A model generated the notes under the pieces. The model was not told the DNA's origin, made no database searches, and worked only from the letters and a program-made list of their open reading frames with translations. Position numbers and translations under genes: made by a program. From contig CM060174.1 in assembly GCA_030549775.1 (NCBI GenBank), positions 24,044,693 through 24,108,692 of the forward strand: 64,000 nt of DNA. The letters are read 5' to 3'. Positions 11,042-24,299 of the stretch are shown piece after piece (positions within the stretch are counted from its first letter, which is position 1; the number at the start of each line of letters is the position of its first letter). Source of the DNA: Tamarix chinensis. Lineage: Eukaryota; Streptophyta; Magnoliopsida; Caryophyllales; Tamaricaceae.

Positions 11042-11090
11042 CTTCTTCTTCTTCTTCTTGTTCTTCTTCTTGTTCTTCTTCTTCTTCTTC
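11042..11090 (+). repeat. (TTC)n microsatellite, right half of the insertion target
   Basis: It continues the tract at 3,793-3,855 beyond the insertion, with two TTG-type interruptions. It is followed by CACCAC-rich host LTR sequence. Confidence 0.85.
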
Positions 11091-13889
11091 TTTCACACCA
11101 CCATTACCACCACCTCGCACCACCTTGGCCACCACTTAATACCCTTTGGCTGGTGGACCGACCACCAAGGTCACCCTAACCTTCCCCCTACCCGTTGCTG
11201 TCCATCACCACTTACCACCTTATATTTTCTCTTCTTCTTCCTCTCACACGTCGTAGAATTTTAGAGTGCATGGCTTGTGCACCACCTGCTGCATGGTTGT
11301 ACACACCTAAAATCCCCTTCTACATAGCTGTACAACCCTTATACTACCTAACCATGCATGAATTTTCCCCTCAGCCTCTTGCTGCACAACCATGCAACTT
11401 TTGCACTGCTTGACCATGCATGATTTTTCATCTCAGCCTCTTGTTGTACAACCATATAATTTTCGCACCACCTAATAGTGCAACATATTTTCTCTTGACC
11501 AAGGGCTGCACTGCCTGCTGCACAGCCATGTAACCTCATTTCTTTGGTAGTGCACCCCCATTTCACTCCCAAACCTTATCCAAACACCACCAAAATTTAA
11601 CTATAGTTCCACCACACATTCCTCTACACGTCCACACAACTCAAGCTCCCTTTTGAATATGGTTATATCTATTTTTACCCCCTTTACCTTTATTTCTCCT
11701 TCGATTTAAATATTCAAGCCTAACCTTGAATTTTATTATTTTTGTAGGTGATATTCTAGTAGCTTTGGAGGAGGAAGTCTAGGTTTGCATGCTTAGAGCT
11801 TGGTGTCCTAATCAGTAAGGATACTATTCAATGTTTAGGGTTTTTGATGTTATTGCTTGTATGGTTATATGTGTTTTTCATGATATTGTTTATATATGAT
11901 GTAACATGTGTTTATCTTGATATTTTCTAATGATATGAATGTGATGTTGGAAGAAATTAAGAATTGGTGAGAAGTACCATTATGTTATATTTTATCATGA
12001 TAATGTTATATTTGAGGAATTATATCTTATGGTATGAAATATAGGTTTAAGGATATTATGTTATTGAAGGAAAGTAAGAATGGGTAAGAAGTACCATTAA
12101 TATTTTGTTGTGATAATTTCATATTTGTGGAAATAAATCCTATGACATGAAATATGGACTTAAGGTTATTATATTATTAAAAGAAAGTAAGAATGGGCAA
12201 GAGGTACCATTATTATGTTATTGTGATAATGTCATACTTGTGAAAATATATGTAATATGGTATGAAATATGAGCTAAGTGAGTTTGATAAATGGACTTAA
12301 GAATTCTCATGAGGTATGATGACTAATTGTGGACTTGAAAAATAACATGTGTGGAAAAATAAAGGCTATTATTTGTGCTTAAGGGTAACTTGATTATTAT
12401 GGGATAATAAGAAAATTTTGGTATTTTATGTGTTAGGAGGTTTAAACTATGATATTAATAGCATGAGGAGTTCATGGAAGTGTTATTATTATTTAAGGTC
12501 CTTAAATGATTCAATGGCTAATTTGGGGTAAACTATCTTGTAAGACATTGGAGTAAGACCTTTTTTTTGCTATGTTTTCAATAGTAATGTTTTGAGTATG
12601 GGAATTGAATTTGGTGAAAACATGAGTATTAGGGGAGAATTTGTGATAGACTTATAAAATTTAGGGTCTTTTAGGAGTGGTATGGCCTTTTCCTTAGAGA
12701 TGTGTATTGATACTCATGTGGTCATGCTCTTTGTGTTTCAAATGATTATGTTAATATATATTATGTACTTTACACATCTACATATTCGTATGTATGAGGA
12801 CATTGAGAAATACCACCTTGAATAAGATACTAATTACTTAAAGAGAATAATTTTGTGAGTCATGACCAAAGTGTTGTATGTCTGTTCCACTTACTTGATG
12901 ATAGTGGCTAGGCATGTGTTTTCCTAGAAGGTACTTTAGAATGTTCCACTAGTTAAGAATATTGGAGGTTCTTAGGCTCAAAATAAACTAGAATATGATC
13001 TTAAGATAAGTAACAATGAATAAAATATTAATCACTTAAATTGAAAGATCATGTGAGTCGGGAATAAGGTGTTGAGTTGGTTCTACCAGCATAATACAAG
13101 AGGCCAGGTATGCTTTGCCTTAAGAGGTGATTCATAGCATGTTTTCCTAGGAGGTTTTGAGTCTATTACACAAGCTTAATAATAGTGGCTAGGTGCATTT
13201 TGCCTTGGGAGGTGTTTTAGTCCTTTCCACTGAATTAAGAATAATGAGGTCCTAAACTCAATATATATAAGAACTTGATTGAGGCTATACCATTAGTGGA
13301 ATTCAAAAATCGGTATTATCTTACATTATATATTATTGTGCTCGCTTATTCTTCTATATGATTATGTATTCCCTATAACTTGGATATAACTATATTGTTA
13401 CCTTATTCAGTACATAGCATACTAGCCATCATTTTTATAGGTATTGCTCAATCCCTTGAGAAGAGGACCCAATTGAGTTTGTGTAGATCATTGAGGACCC
13501 ATTGGATGGCTTTGTTGTTTATGAATCCTTGTTTAGGGAGGAGGGATCATATCGTATGTATAGGTTTGGGATTGATGATTCATGTTATCAATTCCTTTAT
13601 TTTAACCTAGATACCATTTAGGACTCTTTATCTAGGGCATTCCATTATATATTTTAAATATTGAATTAGGAGCTCGCCTCAAAAACTCTTATCTATGTTA
13701 TAAATTTATCACTTCCCCCTTTTCATTTTTACTATGTTTGCATTTTTAACTATTTTTTCCTTGTATTTGATGTAAGGATGGCTTGGTAAGCCATACTTAG
13801 GTCGAGTATAGTGGTAACACCCAATTACGTTGTTCAACACTTCTGATTAAACAAAAAATTTTAGTCCTAATTTTTTGGCTATTATAAGT

Positions 13890-13901
13890 TGGTATCAGAG
13901 C
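13890..13901 (+). promoter_or_regulatory. Primer-binding site (initiator-Met tRNA) of the long-LTR element
   Basis: TGGTATCAGAGC lies 3 bases after the end of the long LTR. Ty3/gypsy and Ty1/copia elements of plants both use this primer; the surrounding family cannot be settled because no gag-pol follows. Confidence 0.85.
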
Positions 13902-15900
13902 TTCAGTTTTTTCAATGTCAAGTAATTCATTGGTAACCAAAAAGTGGTTTGAGTTACCATGAGAATCTCCGGTAGTGAATTAAGATAAAAACCAAGCTTA
14001 ACTGTCCTTTAAGTCTAAAGATGACAAGTGTGGGTGGAAAATACACATATCATACCCTGATCACTTTAGAAATGAAACATAAATTATAATTTAATCTTGT
14101 GGGATAAGTGGTCCAATGTGCATGTGCTACCTAATAAGGGAATTTTCTAAATTTCACCAAGGGGTTGCAATTTCATAAAATATGCCATGTAAAATACAAA
14201 TACAAAATATTTTCTTATAGACATGCTCCAAAATAGAAAACCACGATAAAAAAAAAACCAAAATAGAGAGAAACATAATGACTAACACAAACCAATAAGA
14301 AACACAACACATCAAAAAATCAAAAACGAACTCACCCTCATGCTCAACAAATACATTTTTCATGATGGGAAAAATGAAATTAAAAGAGAGGAGGTAACAT
14401 ATATGGTCATAGACTTAGTTAGAAAGTGGAGGTGGTGGTGGATGGTGCTAGCACTTCTACCATGGATGAACTTGATCCAAAAGCTAACGCATATGTGTAA
14501 GGTGCACATCAATTGCATTAAAGTGATAGTCTATTTAGGTTTCTAGAGTTTGAAAGAGTTGGTCCATGAATGTGCATACCTCGGTAAAGCATTGGTCCCA
14601 AACATCTAAACGCCCTTTAATTTGTAAAAAGTATATCACTACAGGTGGCATTTGAGAAGAGAAGACGCCATAAATTTTTTTGGCTTAATAGGTGTACTTG
14701 TGGCCCTTAAACATCAAAAAGAGCAACAAGAACATGGCGTTTCCAATTCCTCTCATCATAAATATAGTGTGAGCACGGTCAGGTAGTGGGTATTAGTGCT
14801 CATCATCAAAACAAAGCCTAAGCCAATGTTTTGGCTAATTGAACATGCCAATTACTAGGAGTGAATATGAATTTAGTGAGGTTAAGGGGTTGGGACCTCC
14901 TCCCTACTCAAATCATTCCCCACACAGGTTACTGTAACATACATGAGGATACCTAATATGATCATCCCTAATAAACTCTTACCTATCTTCTCCATCTATT
15001 TTCTCATGAAAAACTCAATGTCAATCTATACTTCTGTGACAATGAGCTAGAGAAAAAATAGATCATTTTCCTTGTAAACCCCAAAAATATATTGCTAACT
15101 AAAGATAATGCATGCAATATGCATCGAATGTATAGGAATATAATATTATATATACATGAGTCTTTGGTGTTGGATGGGTTTTATGGGGAAAGGTCATAAG
15201 AAAAAAAAATCAATTTGGTGTAAAAAGTTGTATCTTGACTGACCCTCTCAGATAGTCCAAATACCTTTAGGGGTAATCCTAAAAATTGTTAGGAGCACAT
15301 GGGCACAGTGGTTGGGCTATGATAGAGATCTCGTCACTAGTTCTTATTCTTTTTAGTACCATTATCTAGAATAGTTGATGAAATATGCTTCCAAAACCTT
15401 TAAATTGGGTAATAGCAGCTAATTTTGAAATTATATGATAGTTTTTTTAATTTGTGGTAAAACGGAAGAGTTGGGGATGTTAGAGAATGAGAGGTTGGAA
15501 TTTAAGGAGTAGTGGTGGAGGGAGGTGGAACAATAGTGGTCGGAAACATAGATTGTGTGGCGGTGTGAAGGATAGATAGAGGATCAATAAAGGTGAACAA
15601 TGGGGGATATGGCAGAGGATGTAAAAAATGGGAGGAAAGAGGGAGATTTGTGGTGGAGAAGGTAGAAAATGGAGGATGTGGTGAATATGTGAGGTTTAAA
15701 GGTTGTGGTTATAGGGTTTAAGTTCTAAGGCGATAAGCTTAGAAGAAGGATATGGATCAAAGAAGTGAGAATGAGAAGTGTGGTTTAGGGTTAAGAGAAA
15801 ATTAAAACATATATGGCACACTTGGAGTTAACATGATTATGTCAATAGACATGAGGGGGTATTAACTTTCATATTTTCATGTATAATTTTACATAGAGGT
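13902..15900. other. Unassigned, gene-free stretch
   Basis: The first ~150 bases are probably the leader of the element primed at 13,890. The rest gives no recognisable protein in six frames. Positions 15,480-15,770 are G-rich on the plus strand (GGTGGAGG-type), like the early part of minus-oriented long LTRs in this window, so an LTR fragment is possible. Confidence 0.4.
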
Positions 15901-17346
15901 TGAAACATTCCTACCCGCAAGTGCACAGGGTTAGAGTAGTAGTCAAGGTCGATCCTATAGAGATTGGTGAATGACCACAAGGACAATGATAGAACTTAGC
16001 TATGTTTAGACTATGAGACGATATAAAATAACAAATTATAAGCTAAAGTAACTAACTAAGCTAAAAAGAAAGGAAAATAGCACTCAAGTGACTCAAGTAA
16101 ATAGAAGAGCTAAGGTTTTGGTTCATCGCCCCTGATCCTTACATGTAATCGAATATCACATCACAAAATAATTCAATAATCATAATCAATCATACCAACA
16201 AGGATAGAAACTGCTGTGCTTTCTCAATCCAAAACAACCCTATTACATGTCTATGGCCTTAACTATCTCTAGCTTAGAGTCTAATAGAATATAATGCATT
16301 AAAATCCACTAAGTTTCCTCCTTTATTGGTTTAGAGGTCAAATTAATCGTCTCTCGACCTACAATTTAATCTCCAGTTGTGCTATTGGGTATAATATCAT
16401 ATTATCTCTCAATTGCACCGGTATTTCCCACAGTGAAAATCAGAACCTGACCGTGGTTCATCAATCCATCAATTAATCAATAACACAACATATAGATCAT
16501 GAATTGAATAAAAAAAGATGCAATAATTCAACACATTCGGATCAGGGGAAACTCCCCTTCACCTTAGCACAAGATCTAGCCTATCAAATTCATAGCAAGA
16601 ATATTAAAAAAAATAAGATATTCCATAGATAGGGAAAAGATAATTAGATAATACCCTTGATGTTCACAAATTCTTACAAATTGTTTAACTTCTTGTACCT
16701 CGGTCTCTAATTTACAAGAGAGATCTTAATGAATTAGGGAAGAGGATAGAGAAGTGAGAAGAGAGAGGGACTGGAGGCTGCTTAGAGAGAAGAGAGAGAG
16801 AAAGTGGAGGCTGCTTCCATGAGAAATTAGAATGAGAATTTAAATACTACCGCCTCTCGGATCCCTGGGGTATTGATAAACACGGGCTTCCCGTGTCTGC
16901 TTTGACAATGTTGGGTATTTTGATCATAATGTTTTCACCAATACTCTGATAAATCTGATTTTGGATTTGTTGGAAAGATATTAAAAATATATACAACTTT
17001 TATCTTAAATTATTCTCCAAATTCAGAATTTTTCCTGGTATAAATTCCATTTCTTTCGGGTCCATATACTTTGAATATGCATTCTTGCTTTCATTTTATT
17101 CCAAAATTTCTATTTTATCTCTAAATCTCTTTCCGCTTTAACTTTTGCTCCTCTTTGCTCCTTTTTTCTCCTTTCTTCTCCCTTTGAGCTTATTCTTTTT
17201 TCCATCCTTCATGATTTTTTTTTGAGATCCTACAAATTTTTACAACACAAAGGCAGTAAAAAGAACAAAAATGGAGAATTCTAATTCAAATTTGAGGTAA
17301 AAACTCTTATAAACCTTAGGAATAAGATGAAAAAGTAACACTTATT
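15901..17346 (-). repeat. Athila-type 3' LTR
   Basis: It begins TGAAAC on the plus strand, with CCCGCAAGTGCACAGGGT and a TAGTAGTCAAGGTCGATCC-like stretch, the usual 3' end of Athila/Tat-type LTRs read in reverse. Blocks in the same order recur at 37,405-38,656. It contains an ACACGGGCTTCCCGTGT palindrome (16,878-16,894). The right edge (…CACTTATTA) is placed by analogy with 62,406 and is approximate. The two LTRs are very diverged, so the element is old. Confidence 0.65.
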
Positions 17347-17899
17347 AGAGGTCACCAAGGAAGTGCCAATTGGCATGGGGGTAAGATCATTTTGACTCTT
17401 GTGAAAACATCCCCAATATTATATAGACACTATATGCATATGTCAATAGATAAAGTGTGACTGTGTTGTTGCTAGTATTCTTTTTGTCTCTATAATATTC
17501 ACTCCAACTCTAACACTTATCCATTTTTATTCATAAATTCCCTCATTTACTTCTACACTTAGACAATTTTCCTTAGTTATATTTTCTTTATGTTCATACT
17601 TTGCCTTAAAATCTATAATTAGTTAAGATTATGGTCATAAAGAGTCCCACAAAGAAGTCAAAATAAAAGTTTTTTCATGAGACAGAAAAAAAGGAAAAAT
17701 CAAATAAAAGATGTAGAGTAGGAGCTTGGGTTGTCTCCTAAGAAGAGCTTGTTTTTAGTTACCAGATTGACTACAAACTAATTCAACCAATATTTTCCAA
17801 CATAGTGATAACTTTGAGGTTCTCAACTTTTCCACCTTCACACACCTTTAAGATTTTCCTCTTTCACCTCGAATCTTCCTTTATCGAGGTTACTAATCT
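17347..17899 (-). other. 3' internal noncoding part of the Athila-like element
   Basis: It lies between the integrase relic and the 3' LTR. No open frame or recognisable domain is present. Athila-type elements often carry a long noncoding or env-like segment here; nothing env-like is visible. Confidence 0.4.
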
Positions 17900-18900
17900 C
17901 AATCTCATATGAAGGAAAAACTTGTGTTTTCATGAATGGTTTGGACCGGCGGGACTTTAGTTTCCTTGGGAAGATCCTCAATTGAGATTTAAACAAGAGT
18001 GATTTTTGGCCCACATGAGATTCTCGATGCGCAATATGTTGATCTGTGCTCCTTATACAATCTCACATTCTCATATGTCCTAAATTGAAACTCATCTAGC
18101 TTATTGAGTTGAAGGAGCTTATTTTCACCAATAGTATACATATTAAAGTTTAGAATATGATTAGAAAAAAGTGATTTATACTTAAATTCGACAAAAAGAT
18201 AATAAGATCTTAAAAAAAACCTAGGTTGTAAGGGGACATCCTAATGGGGGGGTTTTAAAGGCAGTTTAGTAAGCCCAAAAGGCATAATTAAGCTTTAAGG
18301 ATCAATCCTCTCAAGATGAGTCAATCATCTTTTCATGTAATTGCTTTAGCTCATTGTTTGAAACCTCAAAATGACCACTAGTTTGAGTATGATATGGATT
18401 AGCAACTTAATGTATGACTCCGCACTTATTCAAAAGAGCATTAAATGCCCCTATTGCAAAAAATGAAAATCTCAATCACTAATAGTAGTTTATGCATTCC
18501 AAAATGTGAAAAATATGCCCTTTCATGAGTTTGTTAATTATTTTTTTTAGTTTTTGGGATTGACAATAATCTTTACCCATTTAGACACATAGTCAACCAC
18601 CACTAGAATGTACTCATTTTTCATGGACTTAGAGAATGATCCCATGAATTTGATGCCATAAGAATCAAACAACTAAAAAAATGAGAATCCCCATAAGTGG
18701 CATCTTTTATTTATCTAGAAATTTTGCCAACTCTTTGGAATCTATCATAGGACTGATGAACAATGAAGGATGATAGAACCCACATTGCAAGACCTTGGCT
18801 ATAGCCTTTCTAGGGATAAAGTGGCCACCACCTTTGCCTTATTATGATAATGAGATAAGATATAATGTGTTTCATGCTCATGGATTTACCTCCTTATATT
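17900..18900 (-). pseudogene. Athila-like integrase relic
   Basis: Translation on the minus strand in shifting frames gives integrase landmarks in order. A zinc-domain tail resembling GHFxPRKAIAKVL…GFYHPS lies at about 18,740-18,835. A catalytic-core start (YGIKFMGSF…YILVVVDYVSKWV) lies at 18,570-18,672, then an NPYHTQTSG-like segment at about 18,370-18,420, and a C-terminal RKLKSR stretch near 17,950. The VDYVSKWV wording is typical of the Athila lineage. The first catalytic aspartate position reads Lys. Numerous stops and frameshifts make it a dead relic. It follows the RNase H relic in the expected gene order. Confidence 0.75.
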
Positions 18901-19038
18901 GTGATCAACACAAATTCTATAAAGATAAGGGTCATCTCATATGTAATAACTCAAGTCATCCAAAAACTTTTTCCTTTGAGGAAAAGAGAGATCATGAAGT
19001 AGAATTATACTTGCAAGATAGTTTGCTATATCACCTTA

Positions 19039-20540
19039 CTAGGGATGGTTTGTTATAGCATATATTGTCTCTTTAAGGAATATGTCTTGAATATGCATTA
19101 TCTCTTGGTTGAACTCATAGGTGGAGGGTAGGCGATAAGGGTTATCAACAATATGGTTCTTGCTCCTATTTTCATCCTTAATCTCTAAATCAAATTCTTG
19201 TAAGAGTAAAAATTCACCAAATGATTCTAGTCTTTGTGTCCTACTTAACAAAAACATACTTCAAAGTATCAAGGTTAGTATGACCTTGTTTTATAAATTA
19301 TTTTTACTATATTTAAAGTCTTATTAGAATAGTAAATAAAATTAATTTTTTTTCCTTACTTTGGCTTAAAATAGCCCCAATAGCTACGTCACTTGCATCA
19401 CACGTGATCTCAAAAGATAAATCCTAATCATGAACAACAATGATCGAAAATTCACACATTTTCACTCTAAAGTGCTCAAATCAATAAAATATGCATTCAA
19501 GAAGTTAAAGTTCACATCCTTAACAAAGAGGTCATATAGAGGTTTCAAAATATTTGAAAAGTGTTTAATGAATCTTCTACAAAAAACCTATATGTCTAAG
19601 GAAGCTATAGATGCCTCTAAAACAAGTAGAGGAGACAATTTGTTAATCACCTCGATCTTTGCTCCATTTACCTCTATACCTATGTAAGAAATCTTATGCC
19701 CTAAGATAATCCCTTCTCAGACCATAAGATAACACTTTTCCTTATTCAATGCACAATTATTATTCTTATAAAATTTAATCACAACCTTAAGGTTATCCGA
19801 ACATACATCAAAATATAAGCTAAAATAGAAAAACCATCCATACATATTGCTATGAATTTTCAACCATGTCATAAAATGTGGCCATCATGCTTCTTTGGAA
19901 AGTAGTAGAAGCATCAATTCGGTCAAAAGACATCCAACTATATATTAAAGCACCATAAAGTTAAGTGAAAGTAATATTCTCTTGATCATTACTAAACATT
20001 TGGGCATTTAATTAATAAACGGGAGGGGAATTGGTCTTTTGAGTAGCATCATTCAAATTTTTATAATTAATGCAAACACACAATATAATCATAGTCTTAG
20101 TGAGTACTGGTTCATTATTATCATTCATACCCATGATGATTCCCCCTTTCTTGGGAACCACTTACACATGACTCACCCAAGGGCTTTTAAAAATTAGATA
20201 AATTATACCTAATTATGATAGCCTTATTAACTTTTTCTTCAACATTTATTTCATAGTTAAGTTGTGTCACCTTTGATGTTTGATGACCTTCTTGTAAGTC
20301 TCTTTCATTAGAATTTTTTACATGCACAAGGAGGGACATATTCCTTTAATATTTGCTATGGTTCATCTAAAAGCTTTTTTTCAATCTCTAAGAACTTTCA
20401 TTAATTTCTCTTCCTAAACTTTAGTTAGAGATAAAGTAGAAATAATAGGGAGAATATAGTTAGAACTAATAAAGACATATTTTGAGTGCTTGGGTAGTGG
20501 TTTAAGATCCAAAGTAGGAGGTTATTTTAGTGATGGTTTC
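19039..20540 (-). pseudogene. Athila-like reverse transcriptase and RNase H relic
   Basis: Read on the minus strand from high to low positions it shows four parts. They are a pre-RT linker (LKPLPKHSKYVF-like, near 20,500), the RT start (PWVSHV…VPKKGG-like, about 20,130-20,180), a palm segment MSFDRIDASTTFQRSMMA followed by a degraded catalytic box near 19,830 (Gly where Asp is expected), and RNase H. RNase H begins with FEITCDASDVAIG at 19,377-19,425. Its end is the open stretch 19,257-19,039 (LLLQEFDLEIKDENRSKNH), a signature of the RNase H tail in this lineage. The frame is broken many times. Confidence 0.78.
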
Positions 20541-20799
20541 AATTTTAAGATTTGGGCCCTCTAGAACCCTTGAATAGAAACCACAATGTCATGACTATAG
20601 GGAGTATGAAAATTCAAGTAATTTAAAAATTCCTCAACTTCTTTTTCTCCATCATACAAATTAAGGTGTACGACACACTTTGGAGATACTACACAACTCT
20701 CTCTTAGAAACAATCATTATTAACATTATCCACAATATCAAAATCATAGCAAGTGTTATCTTTTAACGATTATTTCAATCAATTAAACACATTAAAATT

Positions 20800-21035
20800 C
20801 ACTTATTCACTTTGAAAATGAATAATAAGATTACTCTCATGGAAATCTATCAAAGTGAAACCTATTGCCAAGAAGGGTCTCCTAAGAATAAAGGGGAATT
20901 TTTGGTGCTCGACTATTCCAACAACCTTGAAATCCATTAGGGAAATAAATTTGTTCACTTTGAATAAAACATCCTCTACAATGCTCTTATGATATTTCTT
21001 ACATCAATCTGCCTCCACAACCCTTAAACTTTATT
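20800..21035 (-). pseudogene. Athila-like protease relic, cut at its N-terminal side
   Basis: Minus-strand translation gives KSIVEDVLFKVNKFIF…VVGIVEHQKFPFILRRPFLA, matching the second half of Athila-type aspartic proteases; the usual GRPFLA motif reads RRPFLA. The catalytic DTG/DLG half is absent because homology stops at about 21,035. The missing ~120-150 bases and the rest of gag resume at 35,452, across the inserted DNA. Confidence 0.75.
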
Positions 21036-21049
21036 CATAAAAGTGTTAT

Positions 21050-21595
<546 letters not shown>

Positions 21596-21606
21596 TGTCA
21601 TTATTG

Positions 21607-21615
21607 TTTTTTTTT
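21607..21615 (-). other. LINE poly-A tail
   Basis: A run of nine T on the plus strand follows the left target duplication. An AATAAA on the minus strand lies about 20 bases upstream of it in the element's sense. Confidence 0.8.
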
Positions 21616-21639
21616 CCGATAAGCAGAAATTTATTACTA

Positions 21640-22504
21640 TCAAAATAGAGATTACAAAGTAGCAGTACACTTAATATAATCAAGAATCGATAACCATCTA
21701 GCATAGTTAGCATAAAACTATGATGCACTAGCCTCCTAGAGACATTCATAATTATGATCCTTAATAGCACAAAATTCTGTCTAGTACTATTCTGGAACAC
21801 CCTAAGATTCCTTTCATGCCAAATAGTACCAAGGTAATAAACAAATAAAGCACCTAAAATGTGTTTCTTCTTTGTTTCTTATCGAGATCTTATAGTTAAG
21901 GCCTTTACTTCATGATCCCACCCAAGAATGGGGTCACTTCTGCCATCACTCATCTTCATATGCTGCCAAATAATGGAGGTTTTAGGAGAAAATAGAAACA
22001 AGTGATCTCTGGTCTCAATCTACTGTTGACAAAAAACGCAGTTTTGTTCCACCTCCATTCCTAGCTCCCTCACCCTTGCTTTAGTTAACAAACTGTTTCT
22101 GCATGCAAACCGAGCTATAAATTTTAATCTTGTTGTTGATAAAGACCTCCATATCAGCTTTGCCCATGATTGCTTGTCTTGTGATGTTCTAATGGAAAGA
22201 TATGCTGCTTGGATACTATAATCAGTAACATTCCTTATCTCACACCTCTATATATAATCCTGGAGAATATTTCTAGTTTGCGAAATCCTGAGAAAGATCC
22301 AGAAAGTATAAGAGGTAGGAATGAAATCCCACATAGATCCCTACTTAATATATATTGAATGCACCCATTTGACCCATAATGTATCATTTTTTGTTGAAAT
22401 GTTCCATAGAAGCTTCCCCAAAGCAAAAAAAATCTAAAGCTAAATTTTGAGTAAGCCAAGTCCACCCTCATTGATTGGTGAGCACAGTTTATCCCAAGCA
22501 ACAA
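21640..22504 (-). pseudogene. LINE C-terminal zinc-domain relic and 3' UTR
   Basis: In shifting frames this part gives LARFACRNS-type sequence and LTKARVRELGMEVEQNCVFCQQ-like sequence at about 22,020-22,100, the CxxC zinc domain that follows RT in plant L1 elements. The open stretch 22,504-22,235 corresponds to the segment just before it. Toward 21,640 is the 3' UTR leading to the poly-A. Confidence 0.65.
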
Positions 22505-22931
22505 GGGCAGCCTTCCTTACATGTAGCTTTCCAAACAATAGGAAATTCCTACACATGCTGATAAAACAGTGTAAAACTTTCCTAGGTAGCAAAATAATTT
22601 GATTGAAATAGAGTTGGATACTAAATATAATAGATTTAATAAGCTACAACCCTCCAGCATAAGACAGAAATAAGGTGCTCCAATGTCTCAATCTAGCAGT
22701 GCTCTTATCTAGCAAAGGTTGCAGATGTGTTGCAGAAAATCGAGAAGAGGTCAAAGGCAGGCCCTAGTAAGTGATAGGAAACACCCCTACTGTAAACCTG
22801 AGAAAATCTAGGATGGCTGCTTGGGCTTGAACATCAACACCCCCAGAAAACATAGTGCATTTAAGAGGATTAACCACTAGCCCTGAAATTGTAGAGAAAT
22901 GATCCAGTACTTCTTTACGACATTTCACACT

Positions 22932-23929
22932 CTACAGAGTACCCTTACAGTACATCAATAAATCATAAGCAAAATTTAGGTTTATAAGCTTCAGACCTTT
23001 ACATCTAGGATGAGCATTAAACCTTGGATCAACCCATAACTTCTTCAAACACCTACTGAAAAATCCATCACCAGAACAAAAAGATAAGGAGATAGAGGAT
23101 CTCCTTTTCTTAAGCCTCTTTTTCCAGGAAAAGGAGCAGCAAGAACACCATTGAATGTGACAGAATAAGACACAGTGGTCACACAAGTCATAATCAACTT
23201 TACAAAGTGGGGAGGAAAACCATAAAAGAGAAGCAGCTGCTCCAAAAAAATCCCAATTTACCATGTCATATGCCTTCTTAAGATCAATCTTAAGCATACA
23301 TCTAGGTGAGATGACCTTGTGAGAGTACTTCTTAACTAATTCATGAGCCAAAATTATATTTTCTCTAATGCTTCTCTCCTTAATGAAAGCATTATGAGAA
23401 TGGTCAATAATGGTGGGCATAATATTCTTCAATCTATGGACAAAAATTTTTGAGATAATTTTATACAACACATTGCAACAAGCTATGGGTCTAAATTCAG
23501 TGACCCTATTTGCATTTGGTTGCTTGGGGATAAGAGTTAAAGCAGTAATGTTTAGCTTCCTAGGAAAAAACCAGATGAAAAAAACTCTCGAATAGCCCAC
23601 GGTACATCATAAGCAATAATAAGCCAGCTAGCCTTGAAAAACCCTACAAAAAATCCATCCAATCCAGGAGCTTTAGTATCACCCATAGAGAAGATACCGT
23701 CTTTGATTTCATCTACGGTAATAGGTGCAGTAGGCCGAGCATGATGAGATTGATCCACACCTGAGAGAATAATAGAAGGATCCAGCTCTTCCTCCATACT
23801 TGTACCAGATCCCAAAAGCTGCTGATAATAAGTGATGAAGGAAGCTTGAATGTGGTTAGCACCTCTAACTTCATTATCTTTAGAATCCAACAGCAATATA
23901 ATTGATTTTCTTTGATTCCTCTCCTTCAC
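22932..23929 (-). pseudogene. LINE reverse transcriptase relic
   Basis: Three overlapping open stretches in two phases together cover an RT. The 23,929-23,552 stretch holds the KAPGLDGF motif. The 23,600-22,932 stretch holds LTLIPKQ, FRPIACCNVLYKI and KIDLKKAYDMV with the first catalytic Asp. The 23,245-23,045 stretch holds KGDPLSPYLF. The catalytic box downstream reads FAYDLLMY: the first Asp of the usual A-D-D is Tyr (GAT to TAT). With at least two frameshifts this copy cannot make RT. Confidence 0.9.
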
Positions 23930-24299
23930 CTTAGCATAAACAAATTTATGATTTGAATCCCCACAATTGAGCTAGTGATTGGTTGTTTTCTGCTTATAGA
24001 AAAGTTCTTCACAATATAAAAAATGATGGTAGTGTTTCTCTTTCAATTGAAGTAATCACCTCTGCTCAACATTTCCAGGGTTAGAATAACAAACATGTTA
24101 TAATGCAGCTACCTCCTCCTTAGCTATCTGCACTTTGTGAGTGATAGATCCATAATTTTCTCTATTAAAAGTCTTGAATTCCTGTTTCAGAAGCCCTAAT
24201 CTCCTTGAAACTCTTAGTAGAAAGTTCCCTCCCAAATTAATCCTCTATATTCTCTGGACAATAGGAATGAACTCCTCAGACTCAGTCCAAAACTAAAAA

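Larger units (their letters stand above)
2136..13886 (+). mobile_element. Long 5' LTR of a Ty3/gypsy-type element, split by a nested retrotransposon
   Basis: The left edge begins TGTAATACCC, a typical LTR start. The right edge (…GGCTATTATA) lies 3 bases before an initiator-Met primer-binding site, which fixes it as the 3' end of a 5' LTR. Removing the nested element at 3,856-11,041 and one copy of its 5-bp target duplication leaves about 4.56 kb, close to the 4.59-kb solo LTR at 27,692-32,282. Between 11,750 and 13,830 it has the same order of landmarks as that LTR and as 34,335-35,451. No recognisable gag-pol follows the primer site and no matching 3' LTR was found, so the element is truncated. 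The block at 2,578-3,569 may be a further insert. The LTR end is …TA, not …CA, presumably by decay. Confidence 0.6.

Noticed and set aside
18795..19058. 87-codon plus-strand frame
   Set aside because: It is antisense to the Athila-like integrase/RNase H relic.
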